64,000 bases of DNA from Otatea glauca (GCA_036346275.1 CM070717.1:6755178-6819177); one strand, 5' to 3'. Positions 23,390 through 34,645 are shown, numbered from the stretch's first letter. Numbers and translations: made by a program. Notes: generated from the letters alone by a model not told the origin.

Positions 23390-24135
23390 GCTTTGCGCCC
23401 CACCAAGCGCCGCCTCGCCAGCGCTCGCGCCGCCGCTTACGCCGCCGCGCCGCCGCCGCGCGCCGCGCCCCGCCCGCCCGCTCGCCCCGCGCCCGTCGCC
23501 CGCCCGCCCGCCCCTGCGCGCCGCCCGCTCGGCCGCCGAGCCACCGCCGGCCGCCCTCCACTGGCGCTGCTGCGCTCGGCCGCCGAGACCCCGCCGGCCG
23601 GCGGTCCGCCGTCGCCCCGCCCGATCGGCCACACTTCGCCGCCCGCCGCCCGCCGGGCGCCCTCCGACGCTGGCCGCCGCCGCCCCGCCGCCTGCGCGCC
23701 CCCCCGCCCGCCACGCTACCGCCTGCGCCTGCCCCGCCTCCGCCGCCGGCGCCGCCCGGTCGCCGTCGCCTGCCGCCCGCTACGCACTGCCCGGCGCGCC
23801 GGCCGCCGCGCCTGCGCGCCCCCCTCCCGCGACTCCGCCGGCCCTGCCGCGCCGCCTGCGCCCAGCGACGCGCCGCCCCGCCGCTTCGCCCGCCCCTCGC
23901 CTCGCCGCCGCGCGCCGCGCTCTCGCCCTCTGGCGGCCACCGCGCGCGTCGCCCGCTGCCGCTGCGCTCCGCCGCCCGCCGCCCTCGCCCGTGCCGCGCG
24001 CCCCGCTCGATCGCGCGAGACGCCCCCCGCCCGCTTCGCTTCGCCGCGCGCGCCGCGCGCGCCATCGCTGGCGCCGCCCGCCGGTGCCGCCTCGCCGTCA
24101 TTGGCGCCACCCGCCTCCCGGACCCTCGCGACTCC
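23390..24135. other. Extremely GC-rich block inside CACTA-1
   Basis: About 745 bp made almost only of G and C, rich in CGCC and GCCG. Long open frames exist on both strands, but they are predicted Ala/Arg/Pro low-complexity sequences caused by the absence of AT-rich stop codons, and I recognise no protein. It ends near GTTGGAGAAGGTATAT (about 24144-24160), after which AT-rich sequence begins, so it could be the transposase leader or first exon followed by an intron. Similar GC-rich leaders occur in other plant CACTA elements; a captured gene is less likely. Confidence 0.6.
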
Positions 24136-24665
24136 CCACCGGCGTTGGAGAAGGTATATTTCGTCTCTTTTATATTCGTTTAAAGTTATTTCATCTCATT
24201 TTATATTATTTGCATATGATATATATATTTTTATTTTCTACGCGATGCGTTGTATATAACGTTAGAGTTTAGGGTTTGTGTCGAGCGATGAGAGAGCATA
24301 GGCGTCACCCGTTCGGGAGCGGCGTATCTCACATTTGCTTGTGAGGTGCGCGATTCGGAATTGTCGGCGTATTTTGGACGGCGAGAATGTTGGTTGTTGC
24401 ATAGGGCCTGTGATGTGCGGGCGATCGAGCGTGATTTCGCCACATAACCCTATTGTTCTCCGACGCACAAACATCAGCGTGCGTTTGGAGAACAATGGGG
24501 TTATCTTTGCCGAAATTTCGTTCGGTTCGTAGCGTCACGTCACAGTGCATGCAATAACCTCCATTCTTGGGTGGGTTTAAACCAAATCTTTCCTAATAGG
24601 GTTGTCTTTGTCACCTAAGCCACGCGATCAAATGCGTTGACATTGTTTCATTTGTTTAGCTTTGA

Positions 24666-26676
24666 TAATGGGTGACGATCGAAGGGCGTGTATGACGGAT
24701 GGAGGAGTGATGGGGCACTCAAGGGAATGGGGCGAGATCACGGATGCTTTCTTGAAGCAAGCATTATTTGGAGGAGCTGAATATGTGTATTGCCCGTGTA
24801 CCCTCGCGAGAATAACAGCTACTCTGACAAGGATATAGTGCGATATCACATTTGCAAAAGCGGGTTCATGCCTAACTATTTGGTGTGGCACCGTCATGGA
24901 GAGGCCGAGGCGGGCTATCTAGACGAAGAGATCTTTGGACCATGTGGAGGATCACGACCGGATGGAAGACATCTTTGGATGATCTTGGCGGGGGTGAATT
25001 TAACTCCGGGAGGGGTCACGGCGGAGGAGGTTAAGGAATTCTATAGGCTACTTGGCGCCTCGGACGAGAAGTCGCATGACTTGACCAATGTGACCGTCCT
25101 GCGGCGGTTTACGGCTTATGTCGATGAAGTCAAGTTCAACTTTCGAACAAATGCTTCAACGCTTTGCTTGAACTAATGAATGATGTCCTTCCGCCTATCC
25201 ACAAGATGCCAAAGGATTTGTACCAATCGAAAAAGTTGATGGCGGCCTCGGGATGAATTACGGAAGATTGATGTGTGCGAGAATAATTGCATCTTTTGCG
25301 GAAGGATCATGACAACGATACCCATTGTATGCATTGAGGTAAGTGCGATTCGTTGAGGTGGTAGATGAGGAAGGGGTATCGGTGACTACAAAGGTCGCGA
25401 CTAAGCGGCTTGGTACATGCCGATCACGGATAGGCTTAAGCGGTGTACATGTCAAAAGAAGCAATGAAACATATGCGGTGGCACAAAGAAGGTAAGCGTG
25501 AGGACCAAGACCGGATATGATGGTCCATCCGTCGATGGCGAGGCATGGCGGGCATTGGACCGATTCGATCCTGCATTTGCAAGCGACCTAGGAGTGTCCG
25601 TCTTGGTTTGTCCACAGACGGTTTCACACCTTCGGCCAAGCGCTAGCCCTACTCTTGTTGGCGGTCTTCATCATGCCATACAATCTTCCACGAGATTTGC
25701 TTGAAAGATGGGTTCATATTCCTTGCTCTTGTCATTCCAGGCCCTAAGCATCCAAGGAAGGATCTCAATGTGTTCATGCGGCCCTTAATTGATGAGTGAA
25801 GAAGTTGTGGCGAGGAAAAGGCATCTGACAGCGTTGGTGGCGAGAGTTTACCTACGAGCCGCATACACGTGGTCGGTCCATGATTTGTTGGCATATGGCA
25901 TTTGGGCATTTGGTGTGTTCATGGTCGCTGTGTTGTCAATTTGTATGGTCGACTCGATGCATTGAGGCTCACGCCGCGGTAAAAGATCACATTCTTCGAT
26001 TGCCATCGGCGATGGCTTCGTGAGCACCCTTTTAGGAGCAGCGCCAAAGCATTTCGAAAAGACGAGAAAGTTAAAAAGGGCCACCGGCGACTCACGGGAG
26101 AGGAGATAGGTGAGTGGCATAGTCGGCTTGTACGATCTACTAAGTGGGTTTCAGGCTATGGAAAGGAGCACAAGCTGGACTCATATTTCTTTTCTTTGGG
26201 AGTGACTTACGCAAAGCTTTGATTCTGCCGCATAACATAGATTTGATGCACCAAGAGCGCAATGTGGCGAAAGCATCATAAGCATGGTGTTTGATGTAAC
26301 CGACAAAACAAAGGATAACGTGAGTGCTAGGAAAGACATGGGTGATCATTGTGCTAGGCCGTGGCTCGAGGTTAAAGTTGGTTTAAATGGGAATGAGAGT
26401 CGGCCACGAGCTCCATACTGTGTGAAGCCAGAAGACCGTAAACAGATTTTGAGGTGGTTGAAAACTCTAAAGTTTCCTGACCGCTATGCATCTAACATAA
26501 AACGGGTTGTGAATGTCAGCACCGGTAAGCTAAACGGGCTAAAGAGTCATGATTACCATATTATCATGGAAAGACTTGTTCCGGTAATGTTTCGTGGCTA
26601 TTTTGATAATGAGTTGTGGAGGATGTTGGCCGAGCTCAGTTACTTCTATAGGCAGATATTTTGTTATATGTATTGA
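24666..26676 (+). pseudogene. CACTA-1 TNP2-like transposase, frameshifted and C-terminally truncated
   Basis: From ATG 24666 comes a transposase-associated domain (W..I...F, then CPC, then ICKSGFMPNYLVWHRHGE at 24850-24900). A spacer follows, then TNP2 core segments in shifting frames: DVCENNC-like (about 25270), AMKHMRWHKEGKREDQDRM (about 25460-25520), DGEAWRALDRFDPAFASD (about 25535-25590), FTPFG and SCWPVFIMPYNLP-like (about 25620-25690), then KALILPHNIDLMHQERNVAE (about 26210-26275), DVTDKTKDN and finally LNGLKSHDYHIIMERLVPV (26535-26590). The protein ends in RQIFCYMY at 26676. The rest of DUF4218 and DUF4216 are missing. Several frame breaks sit at expected CTG or CAG codons (25688, 25796), suggesting sequence error rather than decay. 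Confidence 0.85.
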
Positions 26677-26775
26677 GTGCGATACATATATATATAAAAA
26701 TACATACATTTGGATATATATACATATATGTATTGAGTGCGATACATATATATAAATACATACATTTGGATAATA
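26665..26775. repeat. Tandem duplication with AT microsatellite
   Basis: Two copies of a roughly 65-bp unit containing TATGTATTGAGTGCGATACA, TATATA and ATACATACATTTGGATA. The transposase stop codon lies in the first copy, so the duplication marks the junction where the C-terminal coding part was lost. Confidence 0.8.
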
Positions 26776-26801
26776 TACATTTTTTTTTGTAAAAATGACA
26801 G

Positions 26802-27225
26802 TTAAATTCGTGGGTTTAATAAACCCATGAATTTAAAAATTAAATTAAATTGGGTTTATTAAACCCACGATTTAACAATTAAATTCGTGGGCTAAAAACC
26901 CACGAATTTAATCTGATAAATCGTGAGTTTTTTAGCCCACGAATTTAATCTGCTAAATTCGTGGGTTTATTAAACCCACGAATTTAATCTGTTTAAATTC
27001 GTGGGTTTATTAAACCCACGAATTTAACTCAGAAACCCAATTAAATTCGTGGGCTTAGTAGAAACCCATGAATTTAACTTAAATTCGTGGGTACCCACGA
27101 ATTTAATTAATTAATTTCGTCGAGTTAAATTCGTGAACTAAATTCGACGGTTTGCTCACGAATTTAAGTTAAATTCGTGTGTTTTAGCTTAAATTCGTGG
27201 GTTTTTGGCCCACGAATTTTTCCCT
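26802..27225. repeat. Right subterminal repeats of CACTA-1
   Basis: About fifteen AATTCGTGGGTTT or CCCACGAATTT motifs, many arranged head to head with a TTTATTAAACCC centre, forming consecutive hairpins. This is denser than the left side. Confidence 0.88.
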
Positions 27226-27241
27226 TATTCTTGTAGTGGTT

Positions 27242-27821
27242 GAAGGCTCGCTATTTGTCCTCTAGATCAGACCATCATGTCCTCCATATCATTATCATCG
27301 ACATCCTCTTCCTCCTCCGACTATAAAGGTGTAACGCCCTAAAATTTGTATATTATTGTTCAATGTTCATTTATGATTTTTTTTAGATTTATCCTGGATT
27401 TTCTGGAGTTTATAAATGCCATTTTACTATTTTTAGATTTATAAAATTAATTTATTCGTAAAAAATAAGACCAAAATTATGCTAAAAATAATTTTCCTAG
27501 GCTCAAAATGTTCCAAAGTATTTTTGAGAATTTTTTCGAAATTTTTGAACTTTATTTGATATTTTCTATAAAGCCATTTGTATTTCTGAAACTATTTTAA
27601 ATCGAAAATAAATGTAAATTCTCCATTCTCCTTTTTGGGCCAAGTTTTCGACGGAAATTCCGATTTCATTTATACGGAATTTCCGTATCCGTTTCCATTT
27701 CGATTTAAAATGGCTATCCGCTTTCATTTAGACAAAAAATTACATTTCGTTTTACTTTGAAATTTTTCGTTTCTGTTTTTCTCCAGAATGGTTGGAAATT
27801 CCGTTTCCATTTTCATCTCTA
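27242..27821. other. Right arm of hAT-1, non-coding
   Basis: It contains GTGTAACGCCCTAAAATTTG at 27331 followed by 300 AT-rich bases, then AATTCCGTTTCC-type motifs to the end at 27821. No gene is seen. The TGTAACGCCC part resembles gypsy LTR starts. Confidence 0.6.
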
Positions 27822-28008
27822 GTTGAGATCCACCTCATTATTCAGTACTCACTGTAAAAAGACTATAATAGCAACATTATTTGTTCAAAAAGACTGAAAC
27901 TATTCTCAGTGTAATCGCTAATGAAATGATTGGTCATTAGTCCTCACCTACTTGTCAGATATGGTGTTACTTTGAGAAATACAAGCTTGTAGGATTAGTT
28001 TTGGGCAG

Positions 28009-28186
28009 TGTTACTTGGACACCTGTGTTCAAAAAAAATTGCCGAATCGGACACTCGAATCCGAGTCGGATTCCGACACCCGTATCCGATTCTGAGTAGC
28101 ATTTCACGTGTCCAAAATTTTCTGCCGAATCGGACACCAAATCCGAGTCGGATTCCAACTCACGTGTTTGTGTCCTTGGGTTACAT
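28009..28186. repeat. Short inverted-repeat element (MITE-like)
   Basis: About 178 bp starting TGTTACTTGGACAC and ending GTGTCCTTGGGTTACA, which are imperfect inverted repeats. Inside, CCGAATCGGACAC and TCCGAGTCGGATTCC are each present twice. There is no coding capacity. A clear target duplication was not found. Confidence 0.5.
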
Positions 28187-28394
28187 TATATTGACATGAT
28201 GAATGGACTGTACAGATATCAATGCACCGTACCAATATCGATATGTATGCTTCCATTTGTTTCATTAGATGCAACCTAAGCACTCTCGTATACAATTCTA
28301 GTGTTATGCTCAAGAGCACAAACTCACATTGCTAGATACAGCTGGAATATAGAGAATTAAATAAAACAAGTCCAAGAACCATGCAGTTATAACA

Positions 28395-28502
28395 TGGATG
28401 TGGTTAAGATTTCATAGAAAATAAATTAATGTTCTTGTATGTTACATTGGATATGGTTAACATTTCATAGAAAATAAATTAATGTTCTTGTTTGTTACAT
28501 TC
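28395..28502. repeat. Roughly 54-bp tandem duplication next to the Copia-3 insertion
   Basis: ATGTGGTTAAGATTTCATAG with the following AAATAAATTAATGTTCTTGT is repeated once with three or four differences. The second copy ends in TTACATTCTTCT, directly at the Copia-3 target site. Confidence 0.85.
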
Positions 28503-28506
28503 TTCT
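28502..28506. repeat. Target site duplication of Copia-3, left copy (CTTCT)
   Basis: CTTCT precedes the 5' LTR and recurs at 45235-45239 after the 3' LTR. Confidence 0.9.
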
Positions 28507-30203
28507 TAAAGGACCATGTGGAGGTCCATCCATGTTTGTGATGAGTATTTGACTAAATTTGAGCTTGGGTTACTCTTGTTTGAGTTTGATTTGAATTGGA
28601 TTTTCAATTGGAAGCAATTTGAGGTCTTCTCTGTTTTTCCGGTGCTACCGGCCAGAACGAGTAAAAATGAATTTTAATGAGTAGACTGTGATGAATCTAT
28701 TGCATATCATTGTGGGCATTGCCATGTGAGGAGTTTCCTTGTTTTTGGTGGTTGCAGGTCGACGATGTTAGATCATGGTGAGGTGCAGGATGATCGAGAC
28801 TAGGCGAGGAGCGTCGAAGGTCAAGACGGTTGTTGATCGCCGGAAGATGATCGGACAAGGAGTTGTGGCAAGCCGTGAAGACAAGGAACGGATGAGATGC
28901 TAACTAGGGGCTGCGTGGATCAATGAGGACCATTGGATCTTGGTCTAGTTGATAGGTTAGCGGGTCTAGTTAGTGTGCTTTGAGAACCGTGCAAGAAAAC
29001 CCATTATGTGTTGTGGGTTTTGGGTGAACCCTTGCATGACTGGTTGAGTAGGTAAATCCTAGCCCTTGATGGATGCTCTAGAGTTTAGAAGCTCATCCAA
29101 GGGTGGTAGGTGGCCCAAGAGTTGTATAAATAGGGGTGGAGGGGTAGCCTTCCCCCCTTGAAGGTTTTGAGGTTTTTGATGCTCCTTTGAGCTTTGCCCA
29201 CATGAAATATGAGGCTTTGTAACCTCTCCTTCCAGAAATGAAATGTTCTTCATTTATGTTCATGTTTCATTTATTTTACGCAATTACATTACGCATTTAA
29301 ATTACGCAATTTAAATTCAGCATTTACTTACCCGCATTTACATCCTTGCAATTTACTTTATCGCAATTTGGATTTGCCTCCCCTCCTTCTAAATACTGTT
29401 CTTCTAGGATGTCTTGAGGGTGTTCATATGGTTTTATATCTTTCTTGCACCCTAGGATAGACTAGAGATCAAGTTTTTATCAAATTGCAAATCTGTCCAG
29501 AACTTGTTCTTCGCGCAGTAGTCAGTCTTTGATTTTTATAAAAATCTAAAAAAATCATTTTTCAGTGATTCTTATTGGATAATGTGTATGCCTCATATAT
29601 CCATCTCTGGAATTGTTTTTGAGTCCACTGGTTGCACCGTTTGAGTGCTATGAAGTGAAAACCGAGCCTCAAACATTCTTATCGAAATTCCTGACTGTCT
29701 ATAATGCTTGATTTTTCATGTTTATTCTACAAATTTTTTTGAGGTTATTTTTGGTGGAGTATTTCAAGACTCAACTTCTCACAAGGATAAAAATTCCCAA
29801 AAATTTTAAATCAACAAAAACTCACCAACCACCTGCTCCAATTGAGGACAATTCCTGGAAAATCTGCTTTTACTTTTCTAGAAAGAGACTTTGGTGTTTT
29901 AGCTTTATCTCTTTTAGAAAAGTAGTCTTTGAGTTGATTCCTCTTTGTTTGGACACTTGAAAACCAGGATTGTGATTAAAACATCCCTAACATGGTTTAT
30001 GGTTCTCATCCATGCAAGCTAGGGGTACACATAGTTGAATAGTTGTTCGGGTTTTGGAGGGTGTGCGAATTTGAGAAACACCAGTTTGAAGGAAAATCTT
30101 TGGGTGCATCAGATTTTTATTGCGAGATTGTTTGGAGTACTTTGAATAGGGGAAAATTTTATTTGGGATCATTCACCCCTCTGATCGTCATTTCGATCTT
30201 TCA
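28507..30203 (+). repeat. Copia-3 5' LTR
   Basis: 1697 bp. It starts TAAAGGACCATGTGGAGG (canonical TG changed to TA) and ends TCGATCTTTCA. TATA box at 29125-29133. The leader shares GAGCTTTGCCCACATGAA with the Copia-2 LTR. Confidence 0.93.
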
Positions 30204-30205
30204 AT

Positions 30206-30217
30206 TGGTATCAGAGC
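30206..30217 (+). promoter_or_regulatory. Primer-binding site of Copia-3
   Basis: TGGTATCAGAGC, complementary to initiator Met-tRNA, two bases after the LTR end. Confidence 0.93.
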
Positions 30218-30258
30218 CGGTTTTGCTCTTCCATAGATCTTGACCGATCTCAAGAGCC

Positions 30259-32597
30259 ATGGCGATGGACAAGTATTCCACCAAGCCTCCTATTTTTGCT
30301 TGAGTTGATTTTCTATTTTGGAAATCGCAGATGGAGTCGTACATCACTGCCCAGGGCTTCCTGATATGGCAGAAGGTGAAACTCCCGTATGAGGTTCCTG
30401 CTGATGAAAACATCACGGCCGGCAATTTGGCTGACGTTGAAGCGAACGCTAAGGCAAGAAACATTCTCGTACAGGGTCTTAGCTGCAGTGAGTACGATAG
30501 GATTTCTCACCTCCGTTCCGCTCACGAGATTTGGGTGACCCTCGATGCTTACCATGAGGGTACTACTCAAATCAAGACCGTGAGGCAGGATCAGTACAAG
30601 CGTAAGTACAACAAGTTTGAACAACACGCTGGTGAGAGTATTGATGAGTGTTTCGGTCGTTTTACAAAGATTTTGAGCGATCTTCGAGCAATTGGTTGTA
30701 TATACCCTGACTCGGATAATGCTCGACATTTCTTGACCGCACTCAATCTTCGAGTTTGGGAAATGAAAGTGACCACCATCAAGGACACTACCGACTTGTC
30801 GACCTTGACTCTTGATGGGCTTTACTCCCGTCTCAAGACTCATGAGATCGACGTCGTCTCTCGTAAGACGAAATCACAGTCGATGGCCTTGGTCACCGAT
30901 CCCACTGGATGTTCCCTTGATCTTTCTGTTGGTTTCTCTCTTTCCGCCCTTTGCGAGCTAAGCGATGACCAACTGGAAAAATTTTCAGAAAATGAGCTTG
31001 CTCTTCTTGCTCGCAAGTTTTCTCATGCATACAAGAGGGTGAGAGAGAGAGAGGTGGCATGATCACATGCTTTGAGTGTGGTGACCCTAACCACATTCGG
31101 GCTAATTGCCCCAAACTGGAGAAGACAAAGAACGACACCAGCGGTTCGGCAAATAACGACTACATCGACAAGAACCGCAACAAGAAGCCTCCAGTTCGTG
31201 AGCCGGCACGTGAGAAGAAGTACCGCAACTTCTCTAAGAACAAGAAGCCCTTCCACCGCGTCCTCGCCGCGCTTGACGATATCAACCTCTCCGACACGGA
31301 GACATGGAGCGACGAGTGCAAGGATGATCTGCAAGAGAAGAAAGCGCGGCGACTTCTCGGCATGTGCTTCATGGCGGCGCCAGCGACATCAGCGACTCGA
31401 GCTCTACAATGACTGGATGAGGTACCCTCCTATGACCGACTCAATGAAGCTTTCTGCAAATTAGGAAAATTTCACGCTAGAGCTAGAGCTAGGTGTATGG
31501 AGCTAGAGAAGGAAGTAGGTACCTTGACTCGGGAGTTAGCTTCTCTTAGATCTTCTCCCTCTCGAGTCACTAATGATTGTTCCTTGTGTGATGCCGTGCT
31601 TGAGGAGTTAGAGAAACTAAGGACCATACATGATAGTGTGGTTGTTGAACTTAATGGTCTTAGGTTGAAGAATACTAGCACTAGTTCTGTTGATGCTATT
31701 CTGTTGAGGCTAGTTTTCTTCATGCTCACTCCACTCCATCATGCTCTAATTGCCCTAAATTGCTTGCCGAAATTGATGCCATGAGCGAACACCTTAGGAA
31801 GCTTTCTGCTAGAAACAATGAACTTGAATCACATGCTTCTAAGGACCCAGTCAGCTCATGTGAGGGTTGTAAGCAATTAAAACTTGACAATGAAACCTTA
31901 AATGTCAAGTGTGCTAAACTTGCTAAGGACTTACTAGATAAGTCACAAAAATATTGCTTGCGATGTACTGAGATTGTGGGGGACTTGGATAAAATCCATG
32001 TCGAGCTTAGGAAGAAATTAGAAGACCAAGCCCATAGAATTAGAGATGCTCCTTGCGTTTCTTGTGAGGCCCTCAAGATTGAGGCAGCCGTGCTGAGGGA
32101 GAGAAATGCACGTGCTGAGAGAGCTCATCTTTCTGCTTCTTCTTCTTCTTCCCCCTGTTCTTCTTGTGCCTCTTTCTTCGAGATTGCCAGTATCTTATGA
32201 GCACTCTCAAGAAGTTTGTTGGAGGCAAGAAGAAGCTCAAGCTTATTCTAGACCAATCCAAGATTAGTAGATTCAATCAAGGTCTAGGATTTGATCCATT
32301 GGAGCACGCTCGGGCGCATCCTCCCACCATTGTGCGTGGCAGCTCCAAGAGTGGTGAGATTGTGGTAGCTCTCAGAGTGAGTACCACCGTGTTTAGGTCT
32401 GCTAGGGTTGTCTATAGGACTTCTGACCAGAAGGGTATTACTCCTGTTGCTTCTGCCTCTAGCATGGCGAAGTACACATGCACCTTCTGTAAGAAGGATG
32501 GTCACCTAGTAGATTTTTACTTCAGGCGCGCCAAGATCACTCCGCGTGAACGTGTTGCTGCTCTTAGGGTATTCAGGGTCATCCCTAGACTTTGAGT
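30259..32597 (+). pseudogene. Copia-3 gag with two zinc knuckles
   Basis: Start ATG at 30259 (MAMDKYSTKPP). Codon 15 is TGA where Copia-2 has an Asn-Gly reading, then the same frame continues to 31062 through the whole capsid part (FLIWQKVKLPYEVPADEN ... ECFGRFTKILSDLRAIG ... EMKVTTIKDTTDLSTL). A frameshift follows, then the intact first zinc knuckle CFECGDPNHIRANC (31069-31110) and a Lys/Arg-rich stretch. Next are frames with coiled-coil character (31497-32200) and a second knuckle-like CTFCKKDGHLVDFYF at about 32475-32520, whose last Cys is Tyr. It is much better preserved than the gag of Copia-2. Two knuckles separated by a long coiled coil are a feature of some long-LTR copia elements. 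Confidence 0.85.
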
Positions 32598-33059
32598 GCT
32601 CCTAAGGCACACACTGCTTCTAGACAGGTTAGAGAGTCGCTTGTTTTTGGGCAGCGTCCAGGACTCGGTTTTCATGCTAGTTTTTCGAGTTTTAGTCCTG
32701 GAGCTGTTCTTAGTCAGTCTTTTCGCCGTCCTCTTGATATTTCTCGTTTTTCTCATTGAGATAGATATCAGCGGCGTGAGGTGTTTTCTGGTAGGAGTTT
32801 TAGGCAGCTTCACTGGGGTGGTTCGGTTTTTGTACCACGGCAGGCCAACCCAGTTTCAACTTCTAGATCATCTACTAGAGTTGCTACTGATCTTGTTAGG
32901 GTTAAACGTCAGAGAGACACTCGAGTCTAGTCTTCTTCTGTGACTGGTACTCTGAGGTGTCGTATGGTTCAGTATTGGGTTCCTAATTCTTCACTCTATC
33001 CCGATCTTGAGTCATCTTTCTCTCTTGTGTCTTGATCGAGTTAAATCGGATGGGAAGGA

Positions 33060-34620
33060 GATGTTTGGATTGTCTACTCCGGTTGTTCTCGTCATATGAC
33101 CGGAGATTCTCGATGGTTCTCTTCCCTAGTCCGAGCCCCCGGTGATGAGTTGATCACTTTCGAGGATGCTTCTTCAGGTAGAGTCATTGCTAAAGGTACC
33201 ATCTGCATTAATGACAATTTCATTCTTAAAGATGTTGCCTTAGTGAGTAAGCTACAATACAATTTACTTTTTGTTTCTCAGCTTATTGATGACTCTTTCG
33301 AGGTGAGTTTCAAGAGTAGCGCCTGTAGAATCCTCGATTCTTCAGGAGGGTTAGTTTGCGGGATTTCTAGATATGGGAGAGTCTTCCGTGCTGATTTTTC
33401 TGTTTCTTCTGGAGACACTCTTCGGTGTTTGATTGCTTCAGAGTCCCGTGATCTCTCCTTCTGGCATAGGAGACTTGGTCACATTGGATTTGATCATTTG
33501 ACCCGAGTAAGCAGCCCCGATCTCATTCGTGGTTTGCCCAAACTCAAAATGGTCAAAGACTTAGTTTGCTCTCCCTGCCGATATGGTAAGATGGTTGCTG
33601 CTTCTCATCCCCCAGTCACTGTTGTGATGACTGATGCACCAGGACAGCTTTTACATATGGACACTGTTGGTCCAGCTAAAGTGCAGTCAGTGGGTGGGAA
33701 GTGGTATATTCTTGTCATTGTTGATGATTTTTCAAGGTATTCTTGGGTGTTTTTCATGTCCTCGAAGGATGAGACTTTTACCCATTCTAGGGGTTTGGTT
33801 CATAAGTTGTCTTTTGAGCTCCCTAGTGCCCTGTGAGCTATACGCAACGACAATGGCACGGAGTTCAAGAAATCCTATTTTGAGAGTTTCTGTGTGGAGT
33901 CTGGTTTAGAGCATCAGTTCTCCTCTCCCTACGTCCCTCAACAAAATGGGGTAGTGGAAAGGAAGAACAGGACCCTGGTAGAGATGGCCAGGACGATGCT
34001 AGACGAGTACAGTACTCCTAGGAAGTTTTGGGCTGAGGCTATAGCTACTGGTTGCCATGTTTCTAATCGTGTATTCTTGAGAGCACATTTGCACCCATTT
34101 CTTATGAGTTGAGGTATGGGCGAAAGCCTAGTGTTTCTCATTTTCGTGTGTTTGGTTGCAAGTGTTTCATTTTTTAGTCTGGTAACCTGGATAAGTTTGA
34201 GTCTCGCTCTTCTGATGGTATCTTTCTAGGTTATTCGACTTCTTCTCGTAGCTATAGGGTCTAGAGTTGCGATGCGCATAGGATCATAGAGACCTGTGAA
34301 GTGACCTTTGATGAGGCTAGCCCAGAAGCTAGACCTGACATTTTAGGCTCTTCTTCGTGCTTCGAGACCATCTTTGTAGAGGATGACGATGATGGAGATG
34401 ATGGTGTTCCACCTGATCCAGTTCCCTCTACACCTGAGGTGCCTCCTGTTTCTATTTCTGCATCTCAGGAAGGCCAGCCCTTGCCTTCTGACTCTCCTGC
34501 AGCTAGTGGCTCTGCTCCTACCTCTTCTGTGCATGAGGTAGAGGCCACTTCTGCTTCTGGACCTCCCCGTCATATTCAGCGTTCTCATCCACCTGATCAT
34601 ATCATCGGCGATGTGTTTGA
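33060..34620 (+). pseudogene. Copia-3 protease and integrase
   Basis: At about 33066 the protease box reads VWIVYSGCSRHMTG: the catalytic Asp of DSG is Tyr. Integrase follows with its zinc site (WHRRLGHIGFDHL ... CSPCRYGK), first catalytic Asp (HMDTVGP, about 33655), an in-frame TGA at 33835 where Copia-1 has an Arg-type codon, second Asp (NDNGTEF, about 33849-33870) and Glu in NGVVERKNR (about 33946-33972). The C-terminal block (GIFLGYSTSSRSY) and the acidic Pro-rich linker extend to 34620, with a TAG replacing the expected Trp near 34264. The stops look like C-to-T or G-to-A changes, as expected from methylated-cytosine decay. Confidence 0.88.
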
Positions 34621-34645
34621 GTGAGTCACTCACTCAAAATCAGGT

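Larger units (their letters stand above)
23114..27238 (+). mobile_element. CACTA-1: CACTA (En/Spm-like) DNA transposon, 4125 bp
   Basis: The ends are CACTACAAGAATCAGGGAAA and, inverted, CACTACAAGAATAAGGGAAA. The first 12 bases match perfectly and about 28 of 30 match overall. A 3-bp duplication flanks it. Subterminal repeats of AATTCGTGGG crowd both ends (about 23139-23360 and 26802-27225) in both orientations, as expected for transposase-binding sites. Inside are a roughly 745-bp extremely GC-rich block, then a plus-strand TNP2-like transposase pseudogene that lacks its C-terminal domains. At 4.1 kb it is short for an autonomous CACTA element. It sits inside hAT-1. Confidence 0.93.
22803..27821. 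mobile_element. hAT-1: non-autonomous hAT-type element, split by CACTA-1
   Basis: It starts TAGGGACGAAAACGAAATGG and ends with TTTCCATTTTCATCTCTA; read inward, the ends are imperfect inverted repeats of TAGRGAYGAAAAYG. It is flanked by the 8-bp duplication GTTGAGAT. Without the inserted CACTA element and its 3-bp duplication it is about 890 bp. The arms are built of many copies of CGGAAACGG-like motifs, facing inward in opposite orientation. It encodes no transposase, so it would need one in trans. hAT-3 (60988-61648) is a shorter relative: 22862-22925 closely matches 61049-61110, and 27331-27640 matches 61160-61450. Confidence 0.88.

Noticed and set aside
23393..24259. A 288-residue Ala/Arg/Pro-rich frame and overlapping long frames on the other strand
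   Set aside because: All are open because the DNA is nearly pure GC and lacks stop codons. No recognisable domain, and both strands are equally open.
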